A DNA stretch of 64,000 nt from Psococerastis gibbosa (taxonomy: Eukaryota > Arthropoda > Insecta > Psocodea > Psocidae). Where the stretch lies: positions 17,142,204-17,206,203 of the forward strand of contig OZ020492.1 of the NCBI GenBank assembly GCA_963971405.1. Reading direction: 5' to 3'. This document shows positions 53,068-63,319 of the stretch, in pieces (the stretch's first letter is position 1; each line of letters opens with the position of its first letter). A model generated the notes under the pieces. The model made no database searches and was not told where the DNA came from. It worked only from the letters and a program-made list of their open reading frames with translations. Position numbers and translations under genes: made by a program.

Positions 53068-53986
53068 AAGTGGCCCATTAGTCTCTTGTCCAATGCCAAC
53101 GACCCCATGGATTTAGGACATTATTGCTTTCCAATTTATACGTAGCCTTGTGATGGTCGAAATTGTCGATTCCGAGATTTCAACGGATTTACACGTTTTG
53201 AGGTCCCAGGAACCTAAAAAGTGTTTTTTACGAAATGTCTGTCGGTCGCTCTGTCTGTGTGTCTGTCTGTATGTCTGTCTGTTCATCGATTTCCGGGCCA
53301 ACTACTCGGCCAATGATGATGAAATTTGGCATGTAGGTTCACAAAAATCATTCCTCGACACCATTTTTGTTTTATTTTGGGCTAACTCAATTTGGGGGGG
53401 TTTTATTCTCAAAAAACTAAAAAAAAACGCCTAAAAAAATTATTTCTCAAAAACGGCACCAACGATTTCTTTTAAATTCACATATATTGTAGTCGTTATT
53501 AATGTTAATAAAATGTGGGGGGTCGCTTGCCCCTTGATAGTTTGCTTCTGGGGGTAAAAAAATAAAAATAACTAAATTTTAATGAAAAATGACTAAAAAA
53601 TAATTTTTCTGCGAAACCTTTCTATCGATGATTTCTACCTTCAGCATGTTTTAGGTGTTAAATTGAGTAACGAAACCGGACAGGTCCCCCCCCCCTCCCC
53701 CCGAGATGTCCGAAATTTAACTATAGGAAAATTATTTGCCATGAAAGTACTCATTTCCTCTATCTACTAATTGATAAATTGGAAATCATGTTCGAGTAAA
53801 CTCGGACCGGTTCTTTATATTGGTTTCCGCATGCAATTTTGACCATTGACAAACTGTAAGCGTTCTCGATGTCAACCTACGCCGGCTACAGCGGATAATG
53901 AAAAAGCTGCGACAAACTTACCATTGAGGCAATGTAACAGGCGAAGGCATGACTTAACCAAGTACAGATACGAGCCAGTTTCGACC
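53068..53986 (-). repeat. Rep-C, antisense, split by HINE-E
   Basis: The left part (GCCCATTAGTCTCTTGTCCA to GGATTTAGGACATTATT, ending 53125) and the right part from 53814 (TTTATATTGGTTTCCGCATG to GACTTAACCAAGTACAGA) join exactly into Rep-C order. Confidence 0.85.
53126..53813 (+). mobile_element. HINE-E copy 9, nested in Rep-C
   Basis: GCTTTCCAATTTATACGTAG start (the AAGGAAAGC segment is deleted), TCTG microsatellite at 53251-53281, short C tract at 53686, hairpin and GGACCGGTTC end. An internal deletion removes the region between AACGAAACCGGACAGGT and the C tract. Confidence 0.9.
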
Positions 53987-53989
53987 TAA

Positions 53990-54540
53990 GACAGAGGCAA
54001 ATGAAAAAAAGGGAAGTACTCTAACATTAAACACATTTAGTTATTCAGCTAGTTGCAACAACGTTATGGATTTTGCAATGAATAAGCAATAAATTAAGCT
54101 AGAGGAGAATGGGGTTATTGGTGAAAAGAGTAGAAATGAATGGTTATTAAAACGTTTGGATGCCAATTTCCCCCTCTCAAAGATAATGTAATGGAAATGA
54201 AAAACTTAATTATCTTTCGTCAAAGGAGAAACTCTGTTAACGCTGTTTGATCGAACTTTCTCGTCACAACAGAAAGCTTTTTAATATTATGACCTGCGTT
54301 CAAGAGTTGCGTATTTCTGCGAAGTGGAGCTCCCATATTATATTGACCTATATTACAATTTTTTTTCTATTTAAAGTGGAGCTAATGCAGGGGAAAGCTG
54401 CACTAGCTTTGTGTTAAAATTAAATTTCCGAGCAATGTTAACATTTTCCCATTTTCCTTTTTCAGAAAGATGTTTCGTGTACAGTATGTTACTCTATCTT
54501 CTAAGTTAATTTAATATGTTCTATTATTACATTGACTCGT
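53990..54540. other. Unannotated AT-rich stretch
   Basis: Nothing recognised. Confidence 0.35.
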
Positions 54541-54560
54541 ATATGTACTTGGTTATGTCA

Positions 54561-55001
54561 TAGTAGTAGTATGGTTGGACACAGTCCCAGGCCACGGTGT
54601 GGGCCCATAGGACAGGGGACCTCCTGATTATAGTGGATCCCGAACCACTTGGGAAACACAGTGACGTCACACGATTAGTTTGGAGGTGACCAGGACAAGT
54701 CCTACCATGTTTCCCTACCGGCACTGTGCACACTACCAAGTTATCTGCATCTTTGAACCTGCTCTGGTCCGCTGGATTCAACTTGGTAAGGCGGCCGGCT
54801 CTGATCGTACCTATGTATCTTGTATGGCAAGTTGTTATGCACTTGTAGATGTAAGGCTTGGAACATTAAACTCCTCATAAAAGCTGGTAGATTGAAAGTG
54901 GATAAGTTTAAACGCAGAAAACCCGAGAAATACATTTCTTACGAATTTTATAAATCCGCCTACAGTACATAACGCTCAGTAGAAATAATGATCTAAGACT
55001 C
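54561..55001 (-). repeat. Rep-D, D1 subtype, long copy
   Basis: On the minus strand it ends CCAACCATACTACTACTA, a (TAC)n tail, preceded by CCAAGTGGTTCGGGATCC, CCTGGTCACCTCCAAACTAA and GGCCGCCTTACCAAGTTGAA. About 190 bp of further 5' sequence (ACTTATCCACTTTCAATCTA etc.) is shared with the copy at 62876. The reading frame NLVVCTVPVGKHGRTCPGHL stays open in three copies. Confidence 0.8.
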
Positions 55002-55085
55002 GATGTAAGGCTTGGAACATTAAACTCCTCATAAAAGCTGGTAGATTGAAAGTCGATAGGTGTAAACGCAGAAAACCCGGGAAAT
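55002..55085 (-). repeat. Partial tandem duplication of Rep-D 5' region
   Basis: GATGTAAGGCTTGGAACATT to AACGCAGAAAACCCGGGAAA repeats 54848-54931 with about four differences, at a period of 154 bp. Confidence 0.85.
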
Positions 55086-55087
55086 AT

Positions 55088-55305
55088 GGTTATGTCATAC
55101 TTCCACCTAATAATGGTAATCTTCTTACAGTTGGTCCATTATCGCTTGTAGTCGGTGTAGGTCGCTATCGAGAACATAATTACACCAGTTTGCCAATGGC
55201 CAAAAATGCTTAAGCAATACAAATAATGTCCGAAATCCATGGTGTCGTTGGCATTTGACAAGGGACCAATGGGCTACTATATAAAACGTCCTTCTGGACA
55301 TTATT
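55088..55305 (+). repeat. Rep-C, near full length
   Basis: TTATGTCATACTTCC, CCATTATCGCTTGTAGTCGG, ACCAGTTTGCCAATGGCCAA, then AAACGTCCTTCTGGAC and ATTATTATTATTATT. Confidence 0.8.
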
Positions 55306-55309
55306 ATTA

Positions 55310-55626
55310 TTATTTTTAGTATGAGATAACATATAACAAAATATAAGGAGAGAGTTTAAACAAAGTACCTATACCAAAGATAATAAATGAACTTCCTCCA
55401 CAAATGACAAAATTTAAACTGATGGGAGAGTAAAAGCGGGTATAAAGAAATGGTTTGAAGGATGGAAGGAGGAATGAGCTAATGTCAATGGTAATAACAA
55501 TAACAGCCTAATAATATTAATATAAGAAATAAAAATAAAATTATCTTTATAAATAAATAATTAAAAATTATATGATTATGCCTTGTTTTAGTAGCACTGT
55601 ATAACTTCTTTGTCCCAATCAAGCGC
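55310..55626. other. Unannotated AT-rich stretch
   Basis: Nothing recognised. Confidence 0.35.
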
Positions 55627-55634
55627 TAGCTTGG

Positions 55635-55873
55635 CAGTGGCCGCGCTAGAAATGTTAAGGTGGGGGGGGGGGGCATGGGGGGCATGACTTCTATCTGGGG
55701 CCAAATACAATGAAAACACAAAACATTTTTCATTGGGAGTAGGTATACCGTTCAATAATTCTGAAATTTAACGTCATGTAAAATGTCTCAAAAGTGGGGG
55801 GCCCCGGAGGGGCCGGAGAAACGGTTGGGGGGGGGGGCAGGCCCCCTCGGCTACCCCCGTAGCGCCGCCACTG
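55635..55873. mobile_element. hAT-type MITE (239 bp) with perfect 8-bp duplication
   Basis: TAGCTTGG on both sides (55627 and 55874). Ends CAGTGGCCGCGCTA and, read inversely, CAGTGGCGGCGCTAC. Two G tracts (55661, 55828) inside. Non-coding. Confidence 0.85.
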
Positions 55874-55881
55874 TAGCTTGG

Positions 55882-56959
55882 GGAATTGGGGATGCGGGCA
55901 ATATTCTTTTCCATTATTGTGCAGTACGTAATATTAAAAATAAATAAAAAACATTGGTATATTATTATGCATTGTATTTTATGAATATATGCTCCTTGCC
56001 TAGGGAATACTGGGCAAGGAAAAGAAAGAAAAGATTATTACTGTTATTATTATTATTATTATATTAAATTTGAACTGGAAATATTAATTGCCGGTCAATC
56101 AATGAGGTCTCGTGTAATAGAAGAAACGTTTTTCTGCATTATGATATCAAGTATAGCCGTTAATAAATAACATAAGGTTATGGAACTACGGAAGGCTTAA
56201 AATGTGTCTGCATTTTTCGTCAATTTCCCATGCTTCCCATATACAAAAATAAAGGAAAATGTCTTCTAACCCTCACGTTACACTAGCAATCGAATCCGAT
56301 TAATATAGTTAGCCTGGAAAAGACTGCTGTAAGGGCAAACCTACTTCTAGCAAGACTTAACAGGTACTGGTCAAAACTCAAAATCGCCAAAACCTGTGCA
56401 TTGGTCACTAAAACATTCTTATAAGTGCGGGAAGATGTGGAGATTTGGGTGGATACCACCCCAACCAGTTGAGAACTCAGGTTCGAATCTGATGGTGACA
56501 CTATTTTGACTCTTTTACATTATAATTTTATTTATATATTAATATACTTACGCATATCATTGTGAATCAAGAAACCCACTAATTTACACCTAATTACTCA
56601 AAAATGTCAACGCTTATATAAACCTTCGTCTGTTAAACATTAATGCTATCAAAATGCGTTAGCTCATGCCTAATTAAAAAAAAAAATCAAAGGTTTCTTA
56701 ACGCTTGTCCTATATTTCGCCCCAATAAAGTTAGCCTAAATAAGAAATCGCTCATCAACACTCTAGCATAATGTACTGCAATTTAATATTTAAATCTCAC
56801 AATATTCACATAATTTGAACACCATGATTTGAATAATTTTACGCGCGGTAACTTCCGAATAAAGCGATGACGAAAATGTATTCAAGTGTTAACGCAATGT
56901 ACGAGCAACTTTTTGCTACTTTAACTTGTCCCATTCGTGTGTACATCATTGCATTCAAT
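55882..56959. other. Unannotated AT-rich stretch
   Basis: CAGGTTCGAATCTGATGG at 56478 resembles a B box but has no A box at tRNA spacing. (ATT)n at 56047. No gene recognised upstream of the possible exon. Confidence 0.35.
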
Positions 56960-57019
56960 ATGGAGCTCGTCTACTTCGTTTTTGTTGCTTGTAGTATTGC
57001 GTGCAGCAATGCTTTCGAG
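56960..57019 (+). CDS. Possible first coding exon encoding a signal peptide
   Basis: The ATG opens MELVYFVFVACSIACSNAFE, and the exon would end at GAG|GTAAGCT, a near-consensus 5' splice site, at phase 0. The product has an acidic or neutral start, a hydrophobic core (VYFVFVACSIAC) and small residues (A, C, S) suited to signal-peptidase cleavage, plausibly after SNA. TCATTGCATTCAATATG just upstream contains initiator-like TCATTG and TCAAT words. No second exon was joined, no family is recognised, and the 5' UTR frame is open upstream to 56867. Chance formation is possible. The combination of codon-complete end, signal-peptide profile and strong donor is what makes it worth listing. Confidence 0.3.
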
Positions 57020-57024
57020 GTAAG

Positions 57025-57530
57025 CTGTCAAAGCATTATGTTTAGAATTTTTATTACTGATAGTAGTGGAGACACAGGTTCGAATCCCGTCCATTTTTCC
57101 ATGTCATCCTTTTCCCAATTCTTCTGCCCGTAGAGACTTTCTACAAAGTTAAAAAGGTACCTCTAAAAAGGACTTTAAGCCCAAATTTAGTATCTACCTA
57201 TCGCATAGCGCAGAGTTACAGAAATAATAAAGAACCAATCAAATGCCAATTAGGGATATATCCACATTTACTTACTTACTAATTATATTATTATTACTAT
57301 TATACTATTATTACCAGTCGAGCGAATAATAAGTCAGTTTTTTTATATTATTTTTTAAGTAATTTTTTTATTTGTTAGTAATTCGTAATTAGCCATAGTT
57401 GATCACGGGGAAATCCTAAGGTTCAACCACTAATACTAAAATTGTATACTTAACATGAAATATTGATTTACTATAATTGTTGCTATATGATAGCATACAA
57501 CAATGATACAAGACCGGTCACGATCTCGTC
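57025..57530. other. Unannotated stretch
   Basis: CAGGTTCGAATCCCGTCC at 57075 is an isolated B-box-like word. AT-rich otherwise. Confidence 0.35.
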
Positions 57531-57536
57531 TTGAAG

Positions 57537-57860
57537 ATTCATGTAGAGAAGTGGTACGAACTCTGATTTTCACGGGGAAGGATCGATACCCAGACTGGAA
57601 GCATTTTCGGGCCATACTTAGGAGGGCAAGTCAGGCATGAGGTCTCGAGCTTTCCTAAAGTTGAGTGTAAGTGTAATATTATATCTAAATATATAATTTT
57701 TATATATTATAATCATATATTATATCTAAATATAATATTGATATTTTAATAAATGTAACCGGTTTCGGTAAGACATCCGACTAACAAACAACGGGCTTAT
57801 AACCTTTAAACCCACAAGGTTGACTTAGCAATAGAACAAAAAGTGATTTTTTATTTATTT
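57537..57860 (+). repeat. SINE-A, old copy with AT-rich insertion
   Basis: CATGTAGAGAAGTGGTACGA, GATTTTCACGGGGAAGG, GGGCCATACTTAGGAGGGCA and GTTGAGTGTAAGTGT, then about 110 bp of TATATCTAAATATAAT-like sequence, then CCCACAAGGTTGACTTAGCA and the TTATTTATTT tail. Confidence 0.7.
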
Positions 57861-58046
57861 TCTTATTACGTGACAATACTTCAAATTTGAAAATATTTTT
57901 AATACTCCAGAAAGAATGGTCAGGTGAAAATTATGGACACAATATTTCGCAACGAGGGATAATTGGTGGCAATGTATTAGCAGTATTATTCATATTATCA
58001 CCAATACTGCTAATCCTTCTGCCAATGCTACTACCAATTCTAGTGC

Positions 58047-58322
58047 CAGTACTTTCATGATTCAGCTACCAATCCTCAAGCCAGTTCTGAATACAGTAAT
58101 TGCAATTCTAACACCATTGTTAATACTTCTGTAATTGTCAGTACTTTCATGATTCAGCTACCAATCCTCAAGCCAGTTCTGAATACAGTAATTGCAATTC
58201 TAACACCATTGTTAATACTTCTGTAATTGTCAGTACTTTCATGATTCAGCTACCAATCCTCAAGCCAGTTCTGAATACTGTAATTGCAATTCTAGCACCA
58301 TTGTTAATACTTCTGTAATTGT
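58047..58322 (+). repeat. Tandem array, exactly three 92-bp units
   Basis: Units start CAGTACTTTCATGATTCAGC at 58047, 58139 and 58231 and are nearly identical (ACAGTAATT against ACTGTAATT and TCTAACACC against TCTAGCACC in the last). The upstream 80 bp is made of related short ACCAAT-ACT-GCTA words, so the array may have grown from a shorter-period ancestor. Confidence 0.95.
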
Positions 58323-58324
58323 CA

Positions 58325-58668
58325 GATACAGCAGAAACAAGAGTATACTCACTAATATACTAACACCACCAGTCAGTGTTGTGCTTGTCATAAGGGCTAG
58401 GGGTACTCGCCCCCCTGCGCCCTTGCTGAAAAACCATAATGGCGCCCTTCATAGGACAGACATTAAAAAAAAAAAAAATTTAATCGGGAGAAGGAGAAAA
58501 GAAAAACTTAGTGAAAGTTGGTATAATTCAATAACTTGGAGGAAAACTTATATAAAACACATTATATTTCGGTAATATAAAACTATTGTAGCGGTGAGGA
58601 CCATTGTGGCGCCCCTTCGGTGCTGTCCCGCGCCCCCTTTGCTACCCAGTTCGTAATAAAGAACCAGT
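58325..58668. other. Unannotated stretch
   Basis: GGCGCCCTT at 58441 and GGCGCCCCTTCGG at 58609 with GCGCCCTTGCTG hint at a decayed terminal-repeat element. No ends were fixed. Confidence 0.3.
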
Positions 58669-58670
58669 TC

Positions 58671-59634
58671 GACCTTCCGACTTATCAATTAGTATAGGTA
58701 CCGTAATTGTCCCATGGTAAAGAATTGTCCCATTATTAAATATGCTCATAGATTTCCTCAAAATTCGAAGGCACAGGAACGATCGATGAGACAATTGCAT
58801 TGTCTATAGAATGGGCAAACCAATATTGTATTTATTAATTTTATTTATATATTTATTGACCTTATAAGACTGAAAGAACAACAAACACATAAACCTGCCA
58901 TCACAGCGAAGTTCAGGCCACTCAATTATTGCACTCAACTGGGAATACAAGCAATCATAAACATACGTCAGTACAGAGCAGGTGCAAACACTGAGATAAA
59001 AGGAATGGCACACATCACATCTGCATGCCCGTCATCAAGTGAGCTTTTAAACTCGACCTATATAATATAATACTAGTATGGTGTATGCAATCCATTGGAA
59101 CTCAGATTTATCCCTAATATCTTCAAAAATTAATTTTTTCTTCAAAACAAACCTTCCTTGTGAAAGCAACCTATTCTGGTGTTTTACTCTATTTAGAAAC
59201 TAAAACATACCTGAAAGCATAGATAGAAAGGTCGCCCGGAAAAATGATATTTTTAGTCTTGTTTTTTTTTAATGAAAATGGAACCTTTTTATTGTTTGAA
59301 CCAAACTATCAAGGGGAATGCGTGTTTACATTAATAAGTACTACTACATTACTACATTATCTGTTTTATTCCTTTTTATAAGAAAACATATGAGCCGCTT
59401 TGGAGAAAAAACTTTTTTAGTTGTTTTTGAGGGCTTGGGGGGGGGGGGGGGTTATCAAATCGCATCGAGTAGTTTCTCCCCAAAATCGAGTTACAGACAA
59501 TAGACAGACCGACATGCTGCAATTTCGTAAAAAATCGATTTTTGGGTTCCTGGGACCTCAATCCGTTGAAATATAGAAATAGAATATTTTGACCACTACA
59601 AACTTTCCATATACTAACTTATAAATAGGTAAGC
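58671..59634 (-). mobile_element. HINE-E variant copy 10, old
   Basis: On the minus strand it starts GCTTACCTATTTATAAG at 59634, has GGTCCCAGGAACCCAAAAAT, a short TCTGTCTATTGTCTG remnant and TACTCGATGCGATTTGATAA, and ends CGAACTGGTTC at 58671. A G tract lies at 59437. The core from 58800 to 59050 is replaced by unrelated sequence. Confidence 0.65.
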
Positions 59635-59814
59635 AAAAAGAAGAATGCAATTCGTTTCTGTACCGTAGCTCAATATAGTTATTTACATATTTTTATAGTT
59701 TAATTTAGTATACATTATACAGCATGAACTATAAAGTATTTTACCTCCTTCCATAAATATGGCCAATTAGTGACGGCAGAGCAGAGCAGTTCTTCTAATT
59801 TATACCATCACACG

Positions 59815-60033
59815 ATGCCGGCCGCCTTACAGGTTCAAAGATAACTTGGTAGTGTGCACAGTGCCGGTAGGGAAACATGGCAGGACTTGTCCTGGTCACC
59901 TCCGAACTAATCGTGTGACTTCACTGTGTTTCCCAAGTAGTTCGGAATCCACTATAATCAGGAGGTCCCCTGTCCTATGGGCCCACACCGTGGCCTGGGG
60001 CTGTGTCCAACCATACTACTACTACCATCACAC
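59815..60033 (+). repeat. Rep-D, D1 subtype, sense, (TAC)n tail
   Basis: GCCGGCCGCCTTACAGGTTC, ACTTGGTAGTGTGCACAG, CCTGGTCACCTCCGAACTAA, GGTCCCCTGTCCTATGGG and CCAACCATACTACTACTACC. It starts about 200 bp inside the longest copy, so it is 5' truncated. Confidence 0.85.
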
Positions 60034-60136
60034 GATCAATATTTTTTGTAAAATTTGGAACAGTTTCGTAAAATAACCGATGTAAGGAGTGTTCGATTTG
60101 GTATTAACATAGATTTTACCACAATAACACTTAAGG

Positions 60137-60260
60137 TCAGGGACGGATCCAGCCCATTTGGGGGGAGGGAAGGTAGTTGGGGGTCAAAATAGGAAAAACA
60201 TACGTAGGATCGATTAAATCAGAGCGTAATAAATTAACTTACGATAGATTTACTAAATTA
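60137..60260 (+). repeat. Rep-L, possible hAT end
   Basis: CAGGGACGGATCCAGCCCAT, a G-rich patch, GTCAAAATAGGAAAAACATA and GATCGATTAAATCAGAGCGT. The inverse copy is at 40282-40430. The first bases resemble a hAT terminus but no right end was found. Confidence 0.6.
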
Positions 60261-60264
60261 CTAA

Positions 60265-61005
60265 TAAAAAATCAAAAGATTTCAAAATATTATGTAATCA
60301 AAAAATGAAAAAGAAAGTAGAAAGTGTCAATTTGACAAAAATGAGGAAAGGTTTCGCAGTAAATTGACAATACGTGGGGAATAAACTCGGATAAATTTCA
60401 TTGAAAAGATTTCATGGAATATAAATAATTAGCTTGCCTTTTGAGAATGTATGCATTTTTTAAATGAATTTTTAGTCTGACCACTTTCATATGCTTGCTT
60501 CTATGGAAAGAGGAGTTAATTAATTTTATCAAAAGCGCACAGCCATTCCTTGCTTGAAAAATATTTTGAAATGCCTCCCTTAATTTGCACGTTCGCATCA
60601 ATACATTTTTTCCAAATGCTGTTGTAAATGCAATTTGTTGATTTTTGCACATAATGTCAGTCAGAAGTGCTTGTTAGTAGATATAAAGGGGGACTTTTTT
60701 AAAAAAAAAATTAACATTCATAAAAAGCCAGCAAAAATATCCTGACGCATTGAATGTTATTATTAGTTTTGCATTACATTGAACTGTGCTGTTTTTGTAT
60801 TTACACTTATCAATATATTTAATTTAGTAGGTACACATGCATTTATTTATTTACTGCTCCGGATCCGTGGGTTGTTCTGTGCAGCCTGTGTTTGCCTGAA
60901 ATATATAAATATGTATGAAAATAGGAAATAAAGGAAATTAGAACAATAGTAGAACTGAGTTGTTAGAGTTAGGGTCAGGCTAGAGTTGAGATGGCAGATG
61001 GAGTA
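60265..61005. other. Unannotated AT-rich stretch
   Basis: Nothing recognised. Confidence 0.35.
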
Positions 61006-61009
61006 TTCC

Positions 61010-61072
61010 CTTCCCGCCAATTTTTTTTTTAATTTCTGGGGTCACCCGTCCGGTCTCCTATGCCACTGAAAA
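61010..61072 (+). repeat. Rep-N copy 3
   Basis: CCCTTCCCGCCAATTTTTTT to GTCTCCTATGCCACTG. Confidence 0.5.
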
Positions 61073-61074
61073 GA

Positions 61075-61530
61075 CGTAGCAAGTGACCTCAGGATTCGAA
61101 AAAAAAATATTGCCGGGCTCGAATCACCCATCTCTCCTCTATAGAACTCTAGGTCGGGCCAAGCTAGAAGAGCCCCCCCCCCCCCCCCCCCGTATAGCCG
61201 CGCCTGAACCTAGCTAACTGCGTACAGAAGAAAGTTTCCAAATTCACTTACTTGAAAATGCCTCTTCATTTTTTTATTACCATTAGTTCGGAAAATAAAA
61301 TTTATTGTTTCTTAAAGTTTAAATTCTACTTTCATAAGTAATATTTTGTTTGGTTCATTGTGCAATGTATTAGTGTATGTATTTTTTGTACATTAAATAC
61401 TTTTCTATTTCTAAAAAGATCGTTGTGAAGATTGGTGGTACTGAAATCAAATAAATTATATTTGGAAAATTTTAAAAGACTCGCTACCGAAGAGGGTTTC
61501 TTCGTCTTGGCTAATAAGTAAATCCTATAG
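61075..61530. other. Unannotated stretch
   Basis: C tract of 20 at 61172. Otherwise AT-rich with nothing recognised. Confidence 0.35.
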
Positions 61531-61533
61531 TAG

Positions 61534-61640
61534 GCCTTCGATGGCATAGTGGTAGCTTGTTCGTACTTGTGAGAGTCTCAACACACCATGCGATCGGAAA
61601 CCTGTCGTAACTCAACATAGTTATTGCCTACAGAGGCGGA
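61534..61640 (+). repeat. SINE-B, 3' truncated
   Basis: CTTCGATGGCATAGTGGTAG, CATGCGATCGGAAACCTGTC, TTGCCTACAGAGGCGG, then the match ends. Confidence 0.75.
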
Positions 61641-61644
61641 CATT

Positions 61645-62115
61645 TTCGTATTAAAGAGCTACTGCTTTAAAAATAGAATTTCAACAAAGCAAAATACCAT
61701 ATACAAATAGGTACGACAAATTAGTACAAGAAATACACATTAAGTATAGGGTTGCCAACTTTTTCCCCCCGAAATAAAGTACATCGGCCTTTTGAGAAGG
61801 ATAATAAAGAGTACAGTATTTTAAAAAGGAGTGCTTAGTATGCTTACTGTTAAATGAGTCAAAATCACGCCGAAAATACACTTTAACATTGTATTGTAAA
61901 TCAGGGGAGTTCGAATTACGAGCTATTTACTATTTAAAACAATATGTTTTTTATAGGTTTTCGCGGAATTTAATAATTAACAGATTTTTTTTTTTTTTTT
62001 TTTTTGACAGCTACTAAAACCCTCTTCACACGGCAAATCTGTAAATCAGCTGAAATTCGCGCTGAAATTCAAACAATTTTCATTTGAGCTAGACGGTCTT
62101 TTCATTGGCGTAAAT
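61645..62115. other. Unannotated AT-rich stretch
   Basis: T run at 61985-62005. Nothing recognised. Confidence 0.35.
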
Positions 62116-62117
62116 TC

Positions 62118-62385
62118 CCGAAATTTCTGGGGGAGGGGGGCTTTCGGACCCCGGAGAAAAAATTGATAAATGGGCCCAAATTAGTGAGGTTTTACGAATA
62201 TCATTTCCTGGAGAATGGGGGGCCCGGGGGGTCTCCCCCGGAGAAGGAAATTGAGAAATAGGCCCAAATTAGTGAGCTTTTACGAATATTATACCCTGGA
62301 GGAAGGGGGGCCCGGGGGTCTCCCCCGGAGAAAAAATTGATAAATGGGCCCAAATTAGTGAGGTTTTGCGTATGTTATACCCTTA
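62118..62385 (+). repeat. Tandem array, three 87-bp GC/AT mosaic units
   Basis: CCGGAGAAAAAATTGATAAA-like starts at 62151, 62238 and 62325, each continuing GGGCCCAAATTAGTGAGGTT and ending in a GGGGGGCCCGGGGGTCTCCC block. The GC block resembles the interiors of the hAT elements at 5.8 and 35.6 kb in inverse orientation. Confidence 0.85.
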
Positions 62386-62389
62386 TAAG

Positions 62390-62870
62390 TTTTTTCATAA
62401 AAAATAATATTTTGCTTCTTACATGTTTCAGAAAAAAATAGTATTTTTGCGTACTCTAAATGACTTTCAATTTGTAGAGTACACATGCATGGAAAAGAGT
62501 ACAATACTCTGAAATAGAGTACGGTTGGCAACCCTAGAAGTAAAACACTAGCGTTATAGGGCCTATACTTATTATATTCAATGGCATAATATATCAAGGC
62601 AAGTCAGCAGGCAGACACTTACTAACGAAAGTAGATTATAAAGACCGTAAAACATTCCAGAAATTTAGAGCTGATTTTAAGAAATGGCGTTGATGCTTTC
62701 AGTTCGACTGCCAGCCTATTCACTATTGTGCTTGTGGTGTGGAATTGCGTTATAAATATGTTAGAACAGTTTTGTTTCTGCTTTAATTGACCGCAAATTG
62801 CGGCCACGTTCCCACCCCATGTTGTACAAACTATCGTATGTTAGTTATGCTTGTGTTGTGTTCTGATTGT
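62390..62870. other. Unannotated AT-rich stretch
   Basis: Nothing recognised. Confidence 0.35.
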
Positions 62871-62875
62871 ACCTA

Positions 62876-63314
62876 GTAGTAGTATGGTTGGACATAGTCC
62901 CAGGCCACGGTGTGGGCCCATAGGACAGGGGACCTCCTGATTATAGTGGATTCCGAACCACTTGGGAAACACAGTGAAGTCACACGATTAGTTCGGAGGT
63001 GACCAGGACAAGTCCTACCATGTTTCCCTACCGGCACTGTGCACACTACCAAGTTATCTCCATCTTTGAACCTGCTCTGGTCCGCTGGATTCAACTTGGT
63101 AAGGCGGCCGGCTCTGATCGTACCTATGTATCTTGTTTGGCTAGTTGTTATGCACATGTAGATGTAAGGCTTGGAACATTAAACTCCTCATAAAAGCTGG
63201 TAGATTGAAAGTGGATAAGTTTAAACGCAGAAAACCCGAGAAATACATTTCTTACGAATTTTATAAATCCGCCTACAGTACATAACGCTCAGTAGAAATA
63301 ATGATGTAAGACTC
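62876..63314 (-). repeat. Rep-D, D1 subtype, long copy
   Basis: Almost identical to 54561-55001 over about 440 bp, with differences such as CACAGTGAAGTC against CACAGTGACGTC. (TAC)n tail at the 62876 side. It lacks the extra 84-bp duplication. Confidence 0.85.
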
Positions 63315-63319
63315 GCGAG

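Noticed and set aside
57062-57100. B-box-like CAGGTTCGAATCCCG suggesting a tRNA gene (also 56478 and 34072)
   Set aside because: No A box at tRNA spacing and no acceptor or anticodon stem could be drawn.
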